Shown here piece after piece: positions 7,801 to 16,175 of a stretch of DNA of 64,000 nucleotides (positions are counted from its first letter, which is position 1; each line of letters begins with the position of its first letter). Origin of the DNA: Leucobacter chromiireducens subsp. solipictus (GTDB lineage: Bacteria > Actinomycetota > Actinomycetes > Actinomycetales > Microbacteriaceae); assembly GCF_016758195.1 (NCBI RefSeq), contig NZ_QYAC01000002.1:186001-250000 (forward strand), read 5' to 3'. The notes under the pieces are model-generated. The model had not been told where the DNA came from and ran no database searches. It was given only the letters and a program-made list of their open reading frames with translations. Both the position numbers and the translations under genes were made by a program.

Positions 7801-8806
7801 CATCGCCGCACACGACACCCTGAACGCTGAGGCGGAACGGATCGGGTCTATCAGGCAGCTCGCCGCTGAATACCAGACCCTCGCGGCCGACCAGCTCGAA
7901 CGAGAATATGTGCCCGTGCTTGCGGACCTTGGCCTGATCGACGCCGAAGCGCCCGACTCCCCGTATCTCGGCCCCGTGCTGGCGAACCTCCGAAGGCTCG
8001 ATACGCGTGGCCATGATGTGCCGGCTACTGTCACCGAGCTGCTCGCTGCGCGCGAGCTCGACGGTGCACGGGACGTGCTTGCCGTGCTGCACTATCGACT
8101 GAACACGCATCTGGAGGACTTGCGTGAATACGACGCGTACGACCGGTACACGCTGATGCTGCGCTCCTTCGGGATCGAATCCGAAACTGCCCGCTCAGAT
8201 CTGAAGCTCGGACGGATGCTCGCAGCCCTTGAGACGGCCACCACCGATCGACTCGAAGACGCAGTGCGCGGCACTCTGGAGCGGATCGATCGAGCAGACA
8301 CCCGTGACCTGCCTGCCAGGCTCGCACACTTGCTCCGCAGCCAGTACCGAATCGACCCGGAGACACTTGATGTACCCCAGGAACTACGCGCACCCAGTGA
8401 GACGACTCACATTGCTGGGCTGATCGAGGCCGCACCGAGGTTTGAAGATCCAGACTTCAGAGAGGCTCTGAAAGACCGTGAACATGCGATCCAGCTTCGA
8501 GCAGAGCTCGTGGTCGACCGCGCGATCGCTGACAACGAACCCTGGCTCCAAGCGCTAGGTGAACACCTCCCAGGTGGGGAAGCAGAATGGCGACAGCGCG
8601 CGGTCACTGTCGCCTGCTTCCGGGACCTCTACGGCATCGACACCGACGAACCCCTCGGCCGCGAACACGCACACGCCCGCAACCGAGAACGGGATCGGCA
8701 GATCGCCACGGCCGCGCTTCGTCTCCCTCAGCCAATGCCAGTTCATGTGTCCACCCCAGCGCCGGCCCAGCTCGACACAGCCTCTCTGCAGGGACCGCGA
8801 ATGTGA
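4877..8806 (+). CDS. MobF-family relaxase/helicase (TrwC/TraA-like)
   Basis: 1309 aa. The N-terminal third is a TrwC-type relaxase: catalytic tyrosine pair Y36-Y37 (AAYYMANGTPPGAW, then GATALGLE), conserved FSPPKSVS, and the metal-binding triad region GDPQLHTHM at about 220. The central part is an SF1 helicase with Walker A VGPAGAGKTTS at about 588, Walker B LMIVDEAS at about 665, and a C-terminal UvrD-like motif TAHRSQGRTVDTAH at about 905. The product would nick oriT, stay bound to the 5' end and unwind the transferred strand. The ATG at 4877 follows the preceding stop by 2 nt and gives the canonical MobF start. The protein ends ...LQGPRM, a tail shared with the methylase-helicase and (as GPSM) with the SSB-like protein. 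Confidence 0.93.
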   Translation: MLTVTLIGASRDAWGYLLNTVADEHTIDRAEGKAAYYMANGTPPGAWIGTGATALGLEAGRQVAEEELQALFGDGTHPLTGSTLGRKFNTVAPLEKRIQQRIQEAAAAPENQGLGPEEFEELGDQIRQKVSAEKTTQSVAGFEFVFSPPKSVSSWWALADPELKDEIRKAHQAAIEATITKLETDIVRTRTGADGIAQAHVRGITAALFDHWDSRDGDPQLHTHMLVSNRVQGEDGRWRTIDSRWSLMPAVATAGAYYDTVLMDELSARFGVEWTVEDVLQKPEAYRDWLVDASRPDTPAARQQFAIDSGTNPGSVKWQIDGVPKTLIDEYSTRSQKIRTVKDQMVADYVAKNGKQPSARTVIKFRQMATLATRSAKKHRSLRDLTQSWRDRARAHVGDSFLFADRLLDAGRTVKADLPLWSFRHDDVDDDATRDAAEYVLHTLATSRSTWGRRNAETAALRAIAGWRFRSPEDRDQTVKRVVALVISQAIPLTPKNHLRTPHRFHTADGENMFHPEARDLFTTREVWDAEDRLLEGGKLKNQGISIEQTVVAERISTPTQLEGRILSDDQAAAVENILTSGRQIDILVGPAGAGKTTSLEKLREIWEHQHGAGSVRGLAPTARAAEVLAESLGIGTENTAKWLHETARGTDTKEVFSYELRPGDLMIVDEASIAGTLALDELREQADRAGAKLLMVGDWAQLAAVDAGGAFGLLASDRTDVAELINLHRFKSDWEADASKLLRLGKTAGLDPYLEHGRITAGLDETIIADAVDAWKEDEQTLNDEGDAHLVSLLIAPTNEMVERLNGIARAWRIEQGHVDATQTAVIASGAASPGDRIVTRQNARTLRTDHDRWVKNNDEWVVAGINPDTGDIVAVSGEEYVTLPADYCRDHVQLAYATTAHRSQGRTVDTAHTIVDSSASRETFYVAMTRGKLSNRAYVITDEDGAMGDPAALGMTRTWRETLEHVVLRKGGDIAAHDTLNAEAERIGSIRQLAAEYQTLAADQLEREYVPVLADLGLIDAEAPDSPYLGPVLANLRRLDTRGHDVPATVTELLAARELDGARDVLAVLHYRLNTHLEDLREYDAYDRYTLMLRSFGIESETARSDLKLGRMLAALETATTDRLEDAVRGTLERIDRADTRDLPARLAHLLRSQYRIDPETLDVPQELRAPSETTHIAGLIEAAPRFEDPDFREALKDREHAIQLRAELVVDRAIADNEPWLQALGEHLPGGEAEWRQRAVTVACFRDLYGIDTDEPLGREHAHARNRERDRQIATAALRLPQPMPVHVSTPAPAQLDTASLQGPRM

Positions 8807-8857
8807 GGGCATCGTCATGACTCGCGGATCTGATATCCCACTACTAGGGTCAGCACT

Positions 8858-9305
8858 ATGAATGCACAACCTGCTCCAATCGTCGCAGCGACTTCCAAAG
8901 ACCGTTCCCTCGGATGGGGACGATTCGTTTTCATTCTCGGCGCGGTATGGTCAGCTTTTGCTTTCGTGGTTCCACTGGCTTCACTGGACTTTGCAGGATA
9001 TAGCGGCGGGGGGGAAACTGGCAGGAGGTCATATCGCAATAGGGGGCGTAATTGCTTTTGCGGTCTTCATGCTCTGCATTGTCGCGCCGCTGATCCGTAG
9101 GACACGTCAGGGATACAACGACGCTGCCAAGCTCTCCGTGGCGATCTTCATCACCCTGATGTTTTCCGCGGGCACCTCTGAAGTGTTCTCGCCGGCATCA
9201 GCGCTCATTTTTCAGTTAGTCGGGTTCGGCGTCATGATTGGCCTCATGCCTGTTGCAGCGGTGTGGACCTTCATTCAATCCGTCACGAAAGATCCAACGA
9301 CATAG
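8858..9305 (+). pseudogene. Small multi-pass membrane protein, frameshifted at a G7 run
   Basis: Translation from ATG 8858 gives a good N-terminus with one membrane segment (FVFILGAVWSAFAFVVPLASL) and then ...AGYSGGG. After the seven-G run at 9008-9014 the coding potential moves to the next frame (GGHIAIGGVIAFAVFMLCIVAPLIRR...), which has two or three more hydrophobic segments and ends at 9305. Six Gs would give one continuous ORF of about 148 aa with roughly four membrane segments. It may be a true mutation, a phase-variable tract or a homopolymer error. No family recognised. A strong terminator follows. Confidence 0.6.
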
Positions 9306-9357
9306 GGTCCCCATCTTTTGCGGGTCACTGAACGATCCACTTTGGGTGAAATCATGA

Positions 9358-9402
9358 AGCCTGGAAACTGACGAACAATATTGTCAGTTTCCAGGCTTTT
9401 TA
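9358..9402 (+). terminator. Rho-independent terminator
   Basis: Perfect 15-bp stem (AGCCTGGAAACTGAC) with a 10-nt AT-rich loop, followed by TTTTT on the plus strand. It closes the plus-strand transfer operon after the small membrane-protein gene. Confidence 0.9.
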
Positions 9403-9464
9403 CATGTACGGGCATCGCCGCGTAACTACCTTGCTGGTGAGGAAACATACCTCCCCAGCTGCCG

Positions 9465-12400
9465 CTACATTCGGGGCCCAGGCACTGTTGCGCCTTCGCC
9501 CGGTTGCAGGCTCACAACGGGATTGGGGACAGCTACATCCGGATCCGGAGTGCGGTCAGCGTTTGCCTCCGCCTCAAGCTCACCAATGACGGACGCGAGC
9601 CGCTCCTGCTTCTGTACGAGTTCTTCCTTCTTCGGCCACGGTTCTACTTCGAGGACTTTGAGTTCAGCCACTTCCTCGAAGGCGTTCGAGATCGCGGTTT
9701 CGTGCTCGGCGATCTCATCCGGGATCGCGCGTGCCCGTGACTCAAACCCTTGGGGAAGGGCCGACAGCTCGCCTTCCATCGCCCGCGACCACAGCATCTT
9801 GTACTGCATCGCACGGATCGTACGCCCAGCATGAAACTCGAGCACCGGGTCCTGCTTATCGTTCGGGTTCCACTTCAACCGTGCATCCCATTCCAAGCCG
9901 GCGACAGACACCGTGAGTTTGAGCGGTGCCGGGTGGGCGGCGTTGTGCGTGCCGAAGTACACGAGCTGCTCGCGCGCCCGGGAGAGGCCAGTGCGGAATG
10001 CTTCCCCGAACACTTTGCGCTCACGAAATACCGGGCTCTCCGCCCACGATGAGGGCTTCACTTGTCCCACGAACGCATCCCCACGCGTGTCGACCACTTT
10101 CGGGGCAAGTCGCTGCATCACCTGCAGGTCGTGCTCGAGCACGCCTACCTGCTGCTCAAGCACATTCCTGCGGGCCTGAGCGGAGCCGATCTTGCGATTG
10201 TGGCCGCGCTGCTGCCGGCTGAGCTTCTGCGTCTCGTTGCGGAGGTTTGCGACCTCCAGGATTCGCATGTCTCCCGCGGTGATCGCCTGCATTTCTGCGA
10301 ACTGCAATGCTTGCTCGGTCGAGTTATCGACCTCACGCACATCGAGCCGGCCGGTGAGTACCTGCTCAATGAACGCGGCTTTTCGTGCCAGGGTGCCCCA
10401 CATGTACGAATCGAATGACCCCTCGGTGGCGTAACGGAACAGGTGCACCTCTTCGTTCTGGTTGCCCTGCCGGATCTCGCGCCCTTCACGCTGGGTGACA
10501 TCTGCCGGCCGCCACGGCGCATCAATGTGGTGCAACGCGATCGCGCGCGCTTGCACGTTCGTGCCGACCCCCATCTTCTCTGTCGACCCTACGAGCACCT
10601 GCACGCGGCCGTCCCGGCACTGCTGGAACAGTTCCGCCTTGGCCTGATCGTTCGTTGCTTCGTGGATGAAGCGCACTTGCGAGGCGGGCACACCACGGTC
10701 GGTGAGCTGCCGACGCAACTCCGTGTACGCATCCCACCGTCCATCTGTTGCGGGCGTCCCGAGGTCTGAGAACACGATCTGGAGGGCGCCGGGGGTGGGA
10801 GAGAGGTCTCCCCACTCATCGAGATACTCACGGTCCTTGTGTTCGTCCCAGATCTCGAACACTTTCTTCGCCACAGCGTCGATCTTCGTGGCCTCGTGCT
10901 CTGCCGGTCCTGGGTCGCCCATGAGGCGTGCGTCAAGCGCGAGTGCGCGCCCGTTTGAGGTGATTTTCAGCATGTTGTCTTCGGTCGGGTCGACGCTGCC
11001 GCTACGCACCGCTTCGGCGCGCTCAATAATGTCCGCCATGCCTGCCTCCTGGGCTTCAGTTGCTGGCACCACCACCATTTCTGGGGCGCGATCGCCAGCA
11101 CTGTTCACCACAAGCTTGGGGACCGGGAGGGCAAGGTCTGCCTGCGTTTTCACGTCCCCGGGGACGTGCCACATGCGCAGGAGTTCGGGAACGTTTCGGA
11201 ACTTCGTGGTGCGCGTCTTCACATGAAAGCCACCACCAGTGGATTTTGATTCGACGGCTGTGACTTGCTCAGTGAACTGGCGTGCCCAATCGTCCGCTGA
11301 ATACACCTGGGCTTCCCGAAGGAGGTCCGGACGCATGTACCGCATCATGACGTACATCTCGATCATCGAGTTCGGGAGCGGCGTCGCCGTTGCGAGCGTG
11401 ACCACGCGGGACTGCCCCAAATGCTCTCGGTAGTACCAAAGCTTCATATCGAGATCAGTCGCCCGGTTTGACCCGTCCGTCTTCTTGAGATCCTCTACCT
11501 TCGTGATGACGGTGAGATTCTTGAATTTGTGAGCCTCATCGACGCAGAGATAGTCGATACCGGTTTCCTCCCAGGACACCCCCTCATCCTGCGGCAGATC
11601 CATCATCGCTTTGAGGCGCTCTTCGGCCTTCGCCACGTCACCCTCCAAGCGCTTTACCGACTTCTCCGACAGCGAGGAGCCAAGCTTTGCCGTCAGCGTC
11701 GATTGCATCTCCGCGAGCTGTTCAGCCGCGTAGACGTTCTTCGCTTCCCCCAAGCCGATCTTCTCGAACGCGGAGTGTGTGATGATCACTGCATCCCAGT
11801 CGCCCGTGCGCGCTCTAGCGACGAAGAGCTTGCGCCCGTTGCGGGTTCCCGAGTTCGCAATGTCGTCGCTTCCCGCGGCGAGTACTTTCGCGCGCGGGTA
11901 GATCTGCTTGAACTCACGGGTGAACTGTTCCAGCATCTGGTTCGGCACCACAATCGCGGGCTTAGACACCATGCCGAGCCGGCGAAGCTCCATGACACCG
12001 AGCACCATCTCAGCGGTCTTCCCCGCCCCCACCTCGTGGAAGAGTCCTGTTGCTGGCTCGGACACCATGCGCGCAACCGCGGCGTGCTGGTGTGGGCGCG
12101 GCGTGAACGTCGCGGCCATCCCCGGGAACGAAAGCTCGATGCCGTCGTACGAGCGCAGCACGATGCCGTTGTAGAAGTCGTTGTAACGCTCCTGCAGTCG
12201 TGTCACGCGTTCCCCATCAGACCACAGCCAATCCTGGAACGACTCGTGCAGTTCCCCGGCACGTTCCTGGAGCGTCTCTGTCGCGACCTGGTCCACAAAC
12301 GCCGGCCCATCCTTGTCAGGCCGGTATGTCACCTGCAGGGACTTCCCATTGAGGACGCGATCGAACACCTCGAGCGCGCGCACGCTCTTGTGGTCTCCTT

Positions 12401-14400
12401 CGGCACCCCACTTTCCTTCTGCGGAATCGCTCGGTTTTCCAACGAGCCGGAAACGCCACTCGCCGTCGAGGCGTTCAATGGCCTTTACTTCTTTTCTCAG
12501 CTCGTGCTCGATGAACATCGACACGTCATCGACGGGCACCCAAGCAGCACCGAACTTCACATCGATCTCCGCCGGCCCCACCTCTTCCGGGATAACGGCT
12601 TCGAGCGCATCCAGATGACGCTGGAATGTGGAATCGGCGGCCGCGAGCTCTCGCACGACTTTCCGCTTCTGCCGCACGTTCCCCGACAGAAACTCTCCCG
12701 CCGGGACATACCGGGACTCGTCCTCGTAGTCCTGGAACACGAGATCCCCAAGACGCTCGGGGACGGATCGTTCCTCGATGTCGAGCAACTCGGCAACGAG
12801 TGGAACGTCGACGTACCCCACACGGTCAAGGGACACTCTGATCGCGTCTTCGGGGGAGTCCACCCGGTTCACTTCTGCCCGGACACCGACCACACGCTCC
12901 GTGAAGATCGTTGCCTTCCGGGCCTCACCGGTGTCCTCGTTGTACCGTTCGAGCGCGACCACGGTGGCGTAGTGCGGATCGTTCTTCAGCGCCCGCATCG
13001 CTGCGGGGTAGCGGCGGATCACACTCGGATCTTTCCCCACTCGCTCGCGGACAGTCACCGAGACTCGGTTGATCGGTCCAAACCGTGCCACGTACTTCTC
13101 GTACACCAGGCCAAGACCCTTGCGGAGCTCCGCGATACCCGTCGTGTCCGCGCTCGTTGCCGCCTCCGCTTCCAGGAGCGCGACTGCAGCGTCACGAATC
13201 TTCACGAGCTGCGTGAGTTCGGTCACCGCGTTCTTCGGGACCTTCACTTCTTCGGGACCCTCCAACCCAACTTGCTGAAGCAGACCCGTACGCTCATCGA
13301 TGCTGATGTGCCCAATGACCTGGTGCGGGTCCTGCACCACACGTGCGACAGGACGCTCAGACACCACTTGGCCAGCGGCCTGCCAGACCCGGCCCTCGGC
13401 GGCCGCGAGCTCGACCACCCGCGAAAGCGCGCGTTCCAGGGCCGGCGCGATCGCCGCTGCGGAAGAATCCTCCGCGGTCACTGTCAGCTCCGGCCCAAAC
13501 TGGCCGATTCGTGTACCGACTGTCCCGAGTAGCTGCTCGTGATGGTCCTCGAAGTACGAGTTCAGGGCTGCGGGCCCTGCCGCCCCGTCGACGTCGACCG
13601 TGTGCAGCCAACTCGGATCCGTGTCAGGGGCGACACCCGTGTGCCGGCGGAGTACGAGCACATCGACCGCCGCGTCAGTGCCGGCCACCTCATCGTGGGC
13701 ACCGCTGGGCATTCGGACCGCGCCGAGGAGTTCCCCGTACTTCGCGATCTCACGGCGAGATCGCTCCGACTTTCCATCGAGCGTCCACCGGGACGTCATC
13801 ACCATCACGACGCCACCTGGTTTCGTTTGCCGCAGCGACTTCACGATGAAGTGGTTGTGGAGGCTCAACTTCGCCTCGTTGTAGGCCGGATCGTAGAGCT
13901 TGGTCTGCGCGAATGGAACATTGCCGATCGCGAGATCGTAGCCGTCATGCTCGAGGAACGTGTCCCCGAACGACTCGTTGCGAATCTCAGCGCCTGGGTG
14001 CAGCATCTGTGCGACACCGGCGGTCGTGGGGTCGAGCTCCACACCAGTTACTTTGTGCTCAGGGCCGGCGGCCGCGATGAAATTCCCTGTTCCACAGCCC
14101 GGCTCCAGCACCCGCGCATCGGATGGGACGCCCAGCCGTGTAGCTGCGGTCCACATCGCGGTGACGTAGTCCGGGTGGGTGTAGTGCGCGTTCAGCACCG
14201 TGCGCCGCGCTGCACTCCACTCCGCCTCGCCCCACAGCTCCTGCAGCGCGTCCCGGTCGGCTGCGTACTTGGAGGACTTCGGATCGAACAGTTCAGGTGT
14301 CGCCCCCCCAACCCGGGAAACGACGGAGTTCCTCGAGTTCTACGGGGTCGGGTTGCCTGCCTTCTCGAAGAAGTCGCTGGAGAGTGCGGACCGCAGACAC
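9465..14400 (-). CDS. DarB-like adenine methylase-SNF2 helicase fusion, frameshift near 5' end
   Basis: About 1645 aa. The order is an N-terminal stub, an N6-adenine methyltransferase (motif I LEPGCGTGNF; motif IV IGNVPF in place of NPPF), and an SNF2-type helicase (VGAGKTAEM Walker A; VDEAHKF; LATATPLPNSM; C-terminal GSTEKMGVGTNVQ and QREGREIRQGNQ). The clean frame starts at 14198, but codons upstream to a GTG at 14398-14400 encode the typical lead-in ending RRFPGWGG. The frame breaks there at seven Gs (minus strand; C run at 14303-14309), and the shifted frame resumes as TPELFDPKSSKY. Relatives such as phage P1 DarB enter the recipient and protect incoming DNA from restriction. The C-terminus is ...VPGPRM, like the relaxase. 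Six or nine Gs would restore the gene. Confidence 0.85.
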
Positions 14401-14960
14401 TCCGCCGCCCACACGGGAGACTGCTCCGGCTCTGACTCCAGGAACTGACACACGTTGAACAAGATCCACGCCTGCGCGAGCGTCACCATCTGCGTATGCT
14501 CGTGCCGCTGTGCTGTCTCGGTCGACCAACGCAGCAGGCTCTCCTGCAACTCCGGGAGCAACCACAGTGCTTCGTCCAGCGACTCCGCGAACACCAGGTT
14601 GTCCGCCTCCAGAAGATGCTCGATGTCCTCCGGATCCTGCCATTCCTGCAGATCCGCGATCTGGTCGTGCCGGTGCGCCTCTGTCACTTCCCGGTACTCC
14701 GGGACTTCCTTCGCGCTCAGGAACTTCGTCCCCTCGGAGAACAGGAGCCGCATCACGCGTGCCGCGTTCGGGCGCTTCGTGAGATCTTCCACGCCCACCG
14801 CCAACTGATCCAGCCACGTCAGCGACGCTTCGTACGTCTCCCGCTGTGCCAGCTCCCGCATCACTGACAGGTCGTTGTTGGCCTGCCCAACCTGCGTCAA
14901 ATAGTCCGTCGTCTCCGGCCACGACTCCCGTAGTCGCGCGAGCATCTCCTGATCCTGCAT
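14340..14960 (-). CDS. Hypothetical helical protein (206 aa)
   Basis: ATG at 14958-14960 with GGAAGGA upstream. Soluble, acidic and helix-rich (LARLRESWPETTDYLTQVGQ, IEHLLEADNLVFAESLDEALWLLPELQESLLRW), resembling element-encoded proteins of unknown function. Its 3' end overlaps the 5' end of the methylase-helicase gene by 61 nt, implying co-translation. Another frame with a Shine-Dalgarno and ATG at 15051 (begins MVRRKQQVPDTQ) runs through the same DNA; its first 30 codons look coding, but this frame is much more protein-like over 14340-14960. Confidence 0.7.
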   Translation of the reverse strand: MQDQEMLARLRESWPETTDYLTQVGQANNDLSVMRELAQRETYEASLTWLDQLAVGVEDLTKRPNAARVMRLLFSEGTKFLSAKEVPEYREVTEAHRHDQIADLQEWQDPEDIEHLLEADNLVFAESLDEALWLLPELQESLLRWSTETAQRHEHTQMVTLAQAWILFNVCQFLESEPEQSPVWAAECLRSALSSDFFEKAGNPTP

Positions 14961-15126
14961 GTGCTGTTCCTTCCGTCCCGACTGCCTCAAACTCGCCCCA
15001 CAGATCAAATGCCATCTGCGTATCCGGGACCTGTTGCTTCCTACGTACCATTCTGGTCGCCACCTCCGACTCTTCGCAGACCAATGCCCCACGAACAGCC
15101 CCACCGCGCACCCTGGCGACACAAAA

Positions 15127-15156
15127 GGTGAGGCACACCAGCTGGTGTGCCCCACC
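15127..15156 (-). terminator. Terminator after the SSB-like gene
   Basis: Near-perfect 13-bp stem (GGTGAGGCACACC / GGTGTGCCCCACC) with a 4-nt loop. On the minus strand it is followed by TTTTGT. It lies 25 nt beyond the SSB-like stop and separates the conjugation operon from the two minus-strand genes downstream. Confidence 0.8.
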
Positions 15157-15180
15157 TCGATATGGGCCCGGGTGTAGTGG

Positions 15181-15666
15181 CTACATGCTCGGCCCCGCAA
15201 CCGGATTCGAGAAGACCTCGTGCCGCACCTGGGACACCGTGTCCCAGGGGGAGTGCTGCGGTGCAGGTTCTGCCGGGGTGATGTGCTGTGCGGTATCGGT
15301 CTGCTGGGAGCGTGCGGGGCGGCTGATGGCAACCTCACGCAGGCGCGGGTTCACCGAAACCGCGTCGACGTACACCTCGATAGACTTGTACTCGTTCCCG
15401 TCGACTTCGCGGGTGCGGTGTTCGGTTCGCCCCCAGATCAGGAGCGGGTCACCGTTCTGGGTGGCTTCATTCACCCAGTCAGCGTCTGCACCATAGAACC
15501 TGGCTTGGTACCAGACCACATCACCGTCCTCATACTCACCTGTGGTCTCGTTCTTCACCCGCTTCTGGTGCACCACCGGAACGTAGAACGCCTGCTTCAT
15601 GTCTGCGGTCGCTTCGAAGTAGCGGCCCTTGCTCTTCTCGCCAATATTGGCCTTGATCAGTTCCAA
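15181..15666 (-). CDS. SSB-like single-stranded DNA-binding protein
   Basis: 161 aa from a TTG start (15664-15666) with GGAAGGA 7 nt upstream; no ATG fits better. The core (about 20-105) resembles the OB fold of plasmid SSB-type proteins (VVWYQARFYGADADWVNEATQNGDPLLIWGRTEHRTRE, then SIEVYVDAVSVNPRLRE). The C-terminal tail is disordered and Pro/Gln-rich. Instead of the acidic DDDIPF tip of housekeeping SSB it ends NPVAGPSM, matching the GPRM tails of the relaxase and methylase-helicase. It would coat the transferred strand in donor or recipient. Confidence 0.75.
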   Translation of the reverse strand: MELIKANIGEKSKGRYFEATADMKQAFYVPVVHQKRVKNETTGEYEDGDVVWYQARFYGADADWVNEATQNGDPLLIWGRTEHRTREVDGNEYKSIEVYVDAVSVNPRLREVAISRPARSQQTDTAQHITPAEPAPQHSPWDTVSQVRHEVFSNPVAGPSM

Positions 15667-15746
15667 AGGATGGTCCTTCCGTTCGGTGTGGCAGGTGACG
15701 CAGGGAGATCTCCGTCACAGACAGACAGCGCTATGCGCGCAGAGCG

Positions 15747-16175
15747 CTACAAGAAGTCACGCAGATTGGGACGCCCGGGGGAACGCCCTTCAGCATCGTC
15801 AAGCACGCGTGCTTGAACGACAGCGAGCGCTTGCTCGTTTGCGAGCCGGCGAGGAAGCTTCCTCCAGGACCGGGTTGAGTCGAGCACCTGGTGCAGCTGG
15901 GTGTGGCAGGGCCGGCACATCGGCCACAGGTCTTCATGCGTTTCGTTACCGAGGCGCTCGTAGGATCTGTGGTGGAGATCTCCACGGTTCAACCCCCACA
16001 CGGTCCCGCATCCGCCACGACAGCGGATTTCCGGCTGCCCTGAGCGGTGCTGTTCTTCAAACGCCCACCTTTCGCGGCGCGCAAACCACTTCGGGGACGC
16101 CATGTATCTGGCGTAGAACTCCCGATGCTTCGTGCGACCGTTTGACCTGATCGCCCCGGGCCGGAGCTCACGCAT
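15747..16175 (-). CDS. HNH-type zinc-binding protein (putative nuclease)
   Basis: 142 aa from ATG 16173-16175; a GTG codon lies immediately before it. The domain is a Cys4-type HNH: CRGGCG, then DLHHRSYERLGNETHEDLWPMC and RPCH. The His-His pair, the Asn within ...GNETHEDL, and CRPCH...H fit the beta-beta-alpha-metal fold of HNH endonucleases. The N-terminus is basic (KHREFYARYMASPKWFARR). The start overlaps the end of the coupling-protein gene by 8 nt, so it is translationally coupled. Such small HNH proteins are frequent in actinobacterial conjugative operons; the target is unknown. Confidence 0.75.
   Translation of the reverse strand: MRELRPGAIRSNGRTKHREFYARYMASPKWFARRERWAFEEQHRSGQPEIRCRGGCGTVWGLNRGDLHHRSYERLGNETHEDLWPMCRPCHTQLHQVLDSTRSWRKLPRRLANEQALAVVQARVLDDAEGRSPGRPNLRDFL

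Noticed and set aside
11529..13532. 667-codon plus-strand ORF
   Set aside because: Fully antisense to the methylase-helicase, whose motifs are unmistakable; composition is Arg/His/Leu-rich, as expected of a GC-rich shadow frame.
9008..14309. Programmed ribosomal frameshifting at the two G7 tracts
   Set aside because: No supporting slippery site plus structure was evident, and both tracts are restored by a one-base change, so mutation or sequencing error is simpler.
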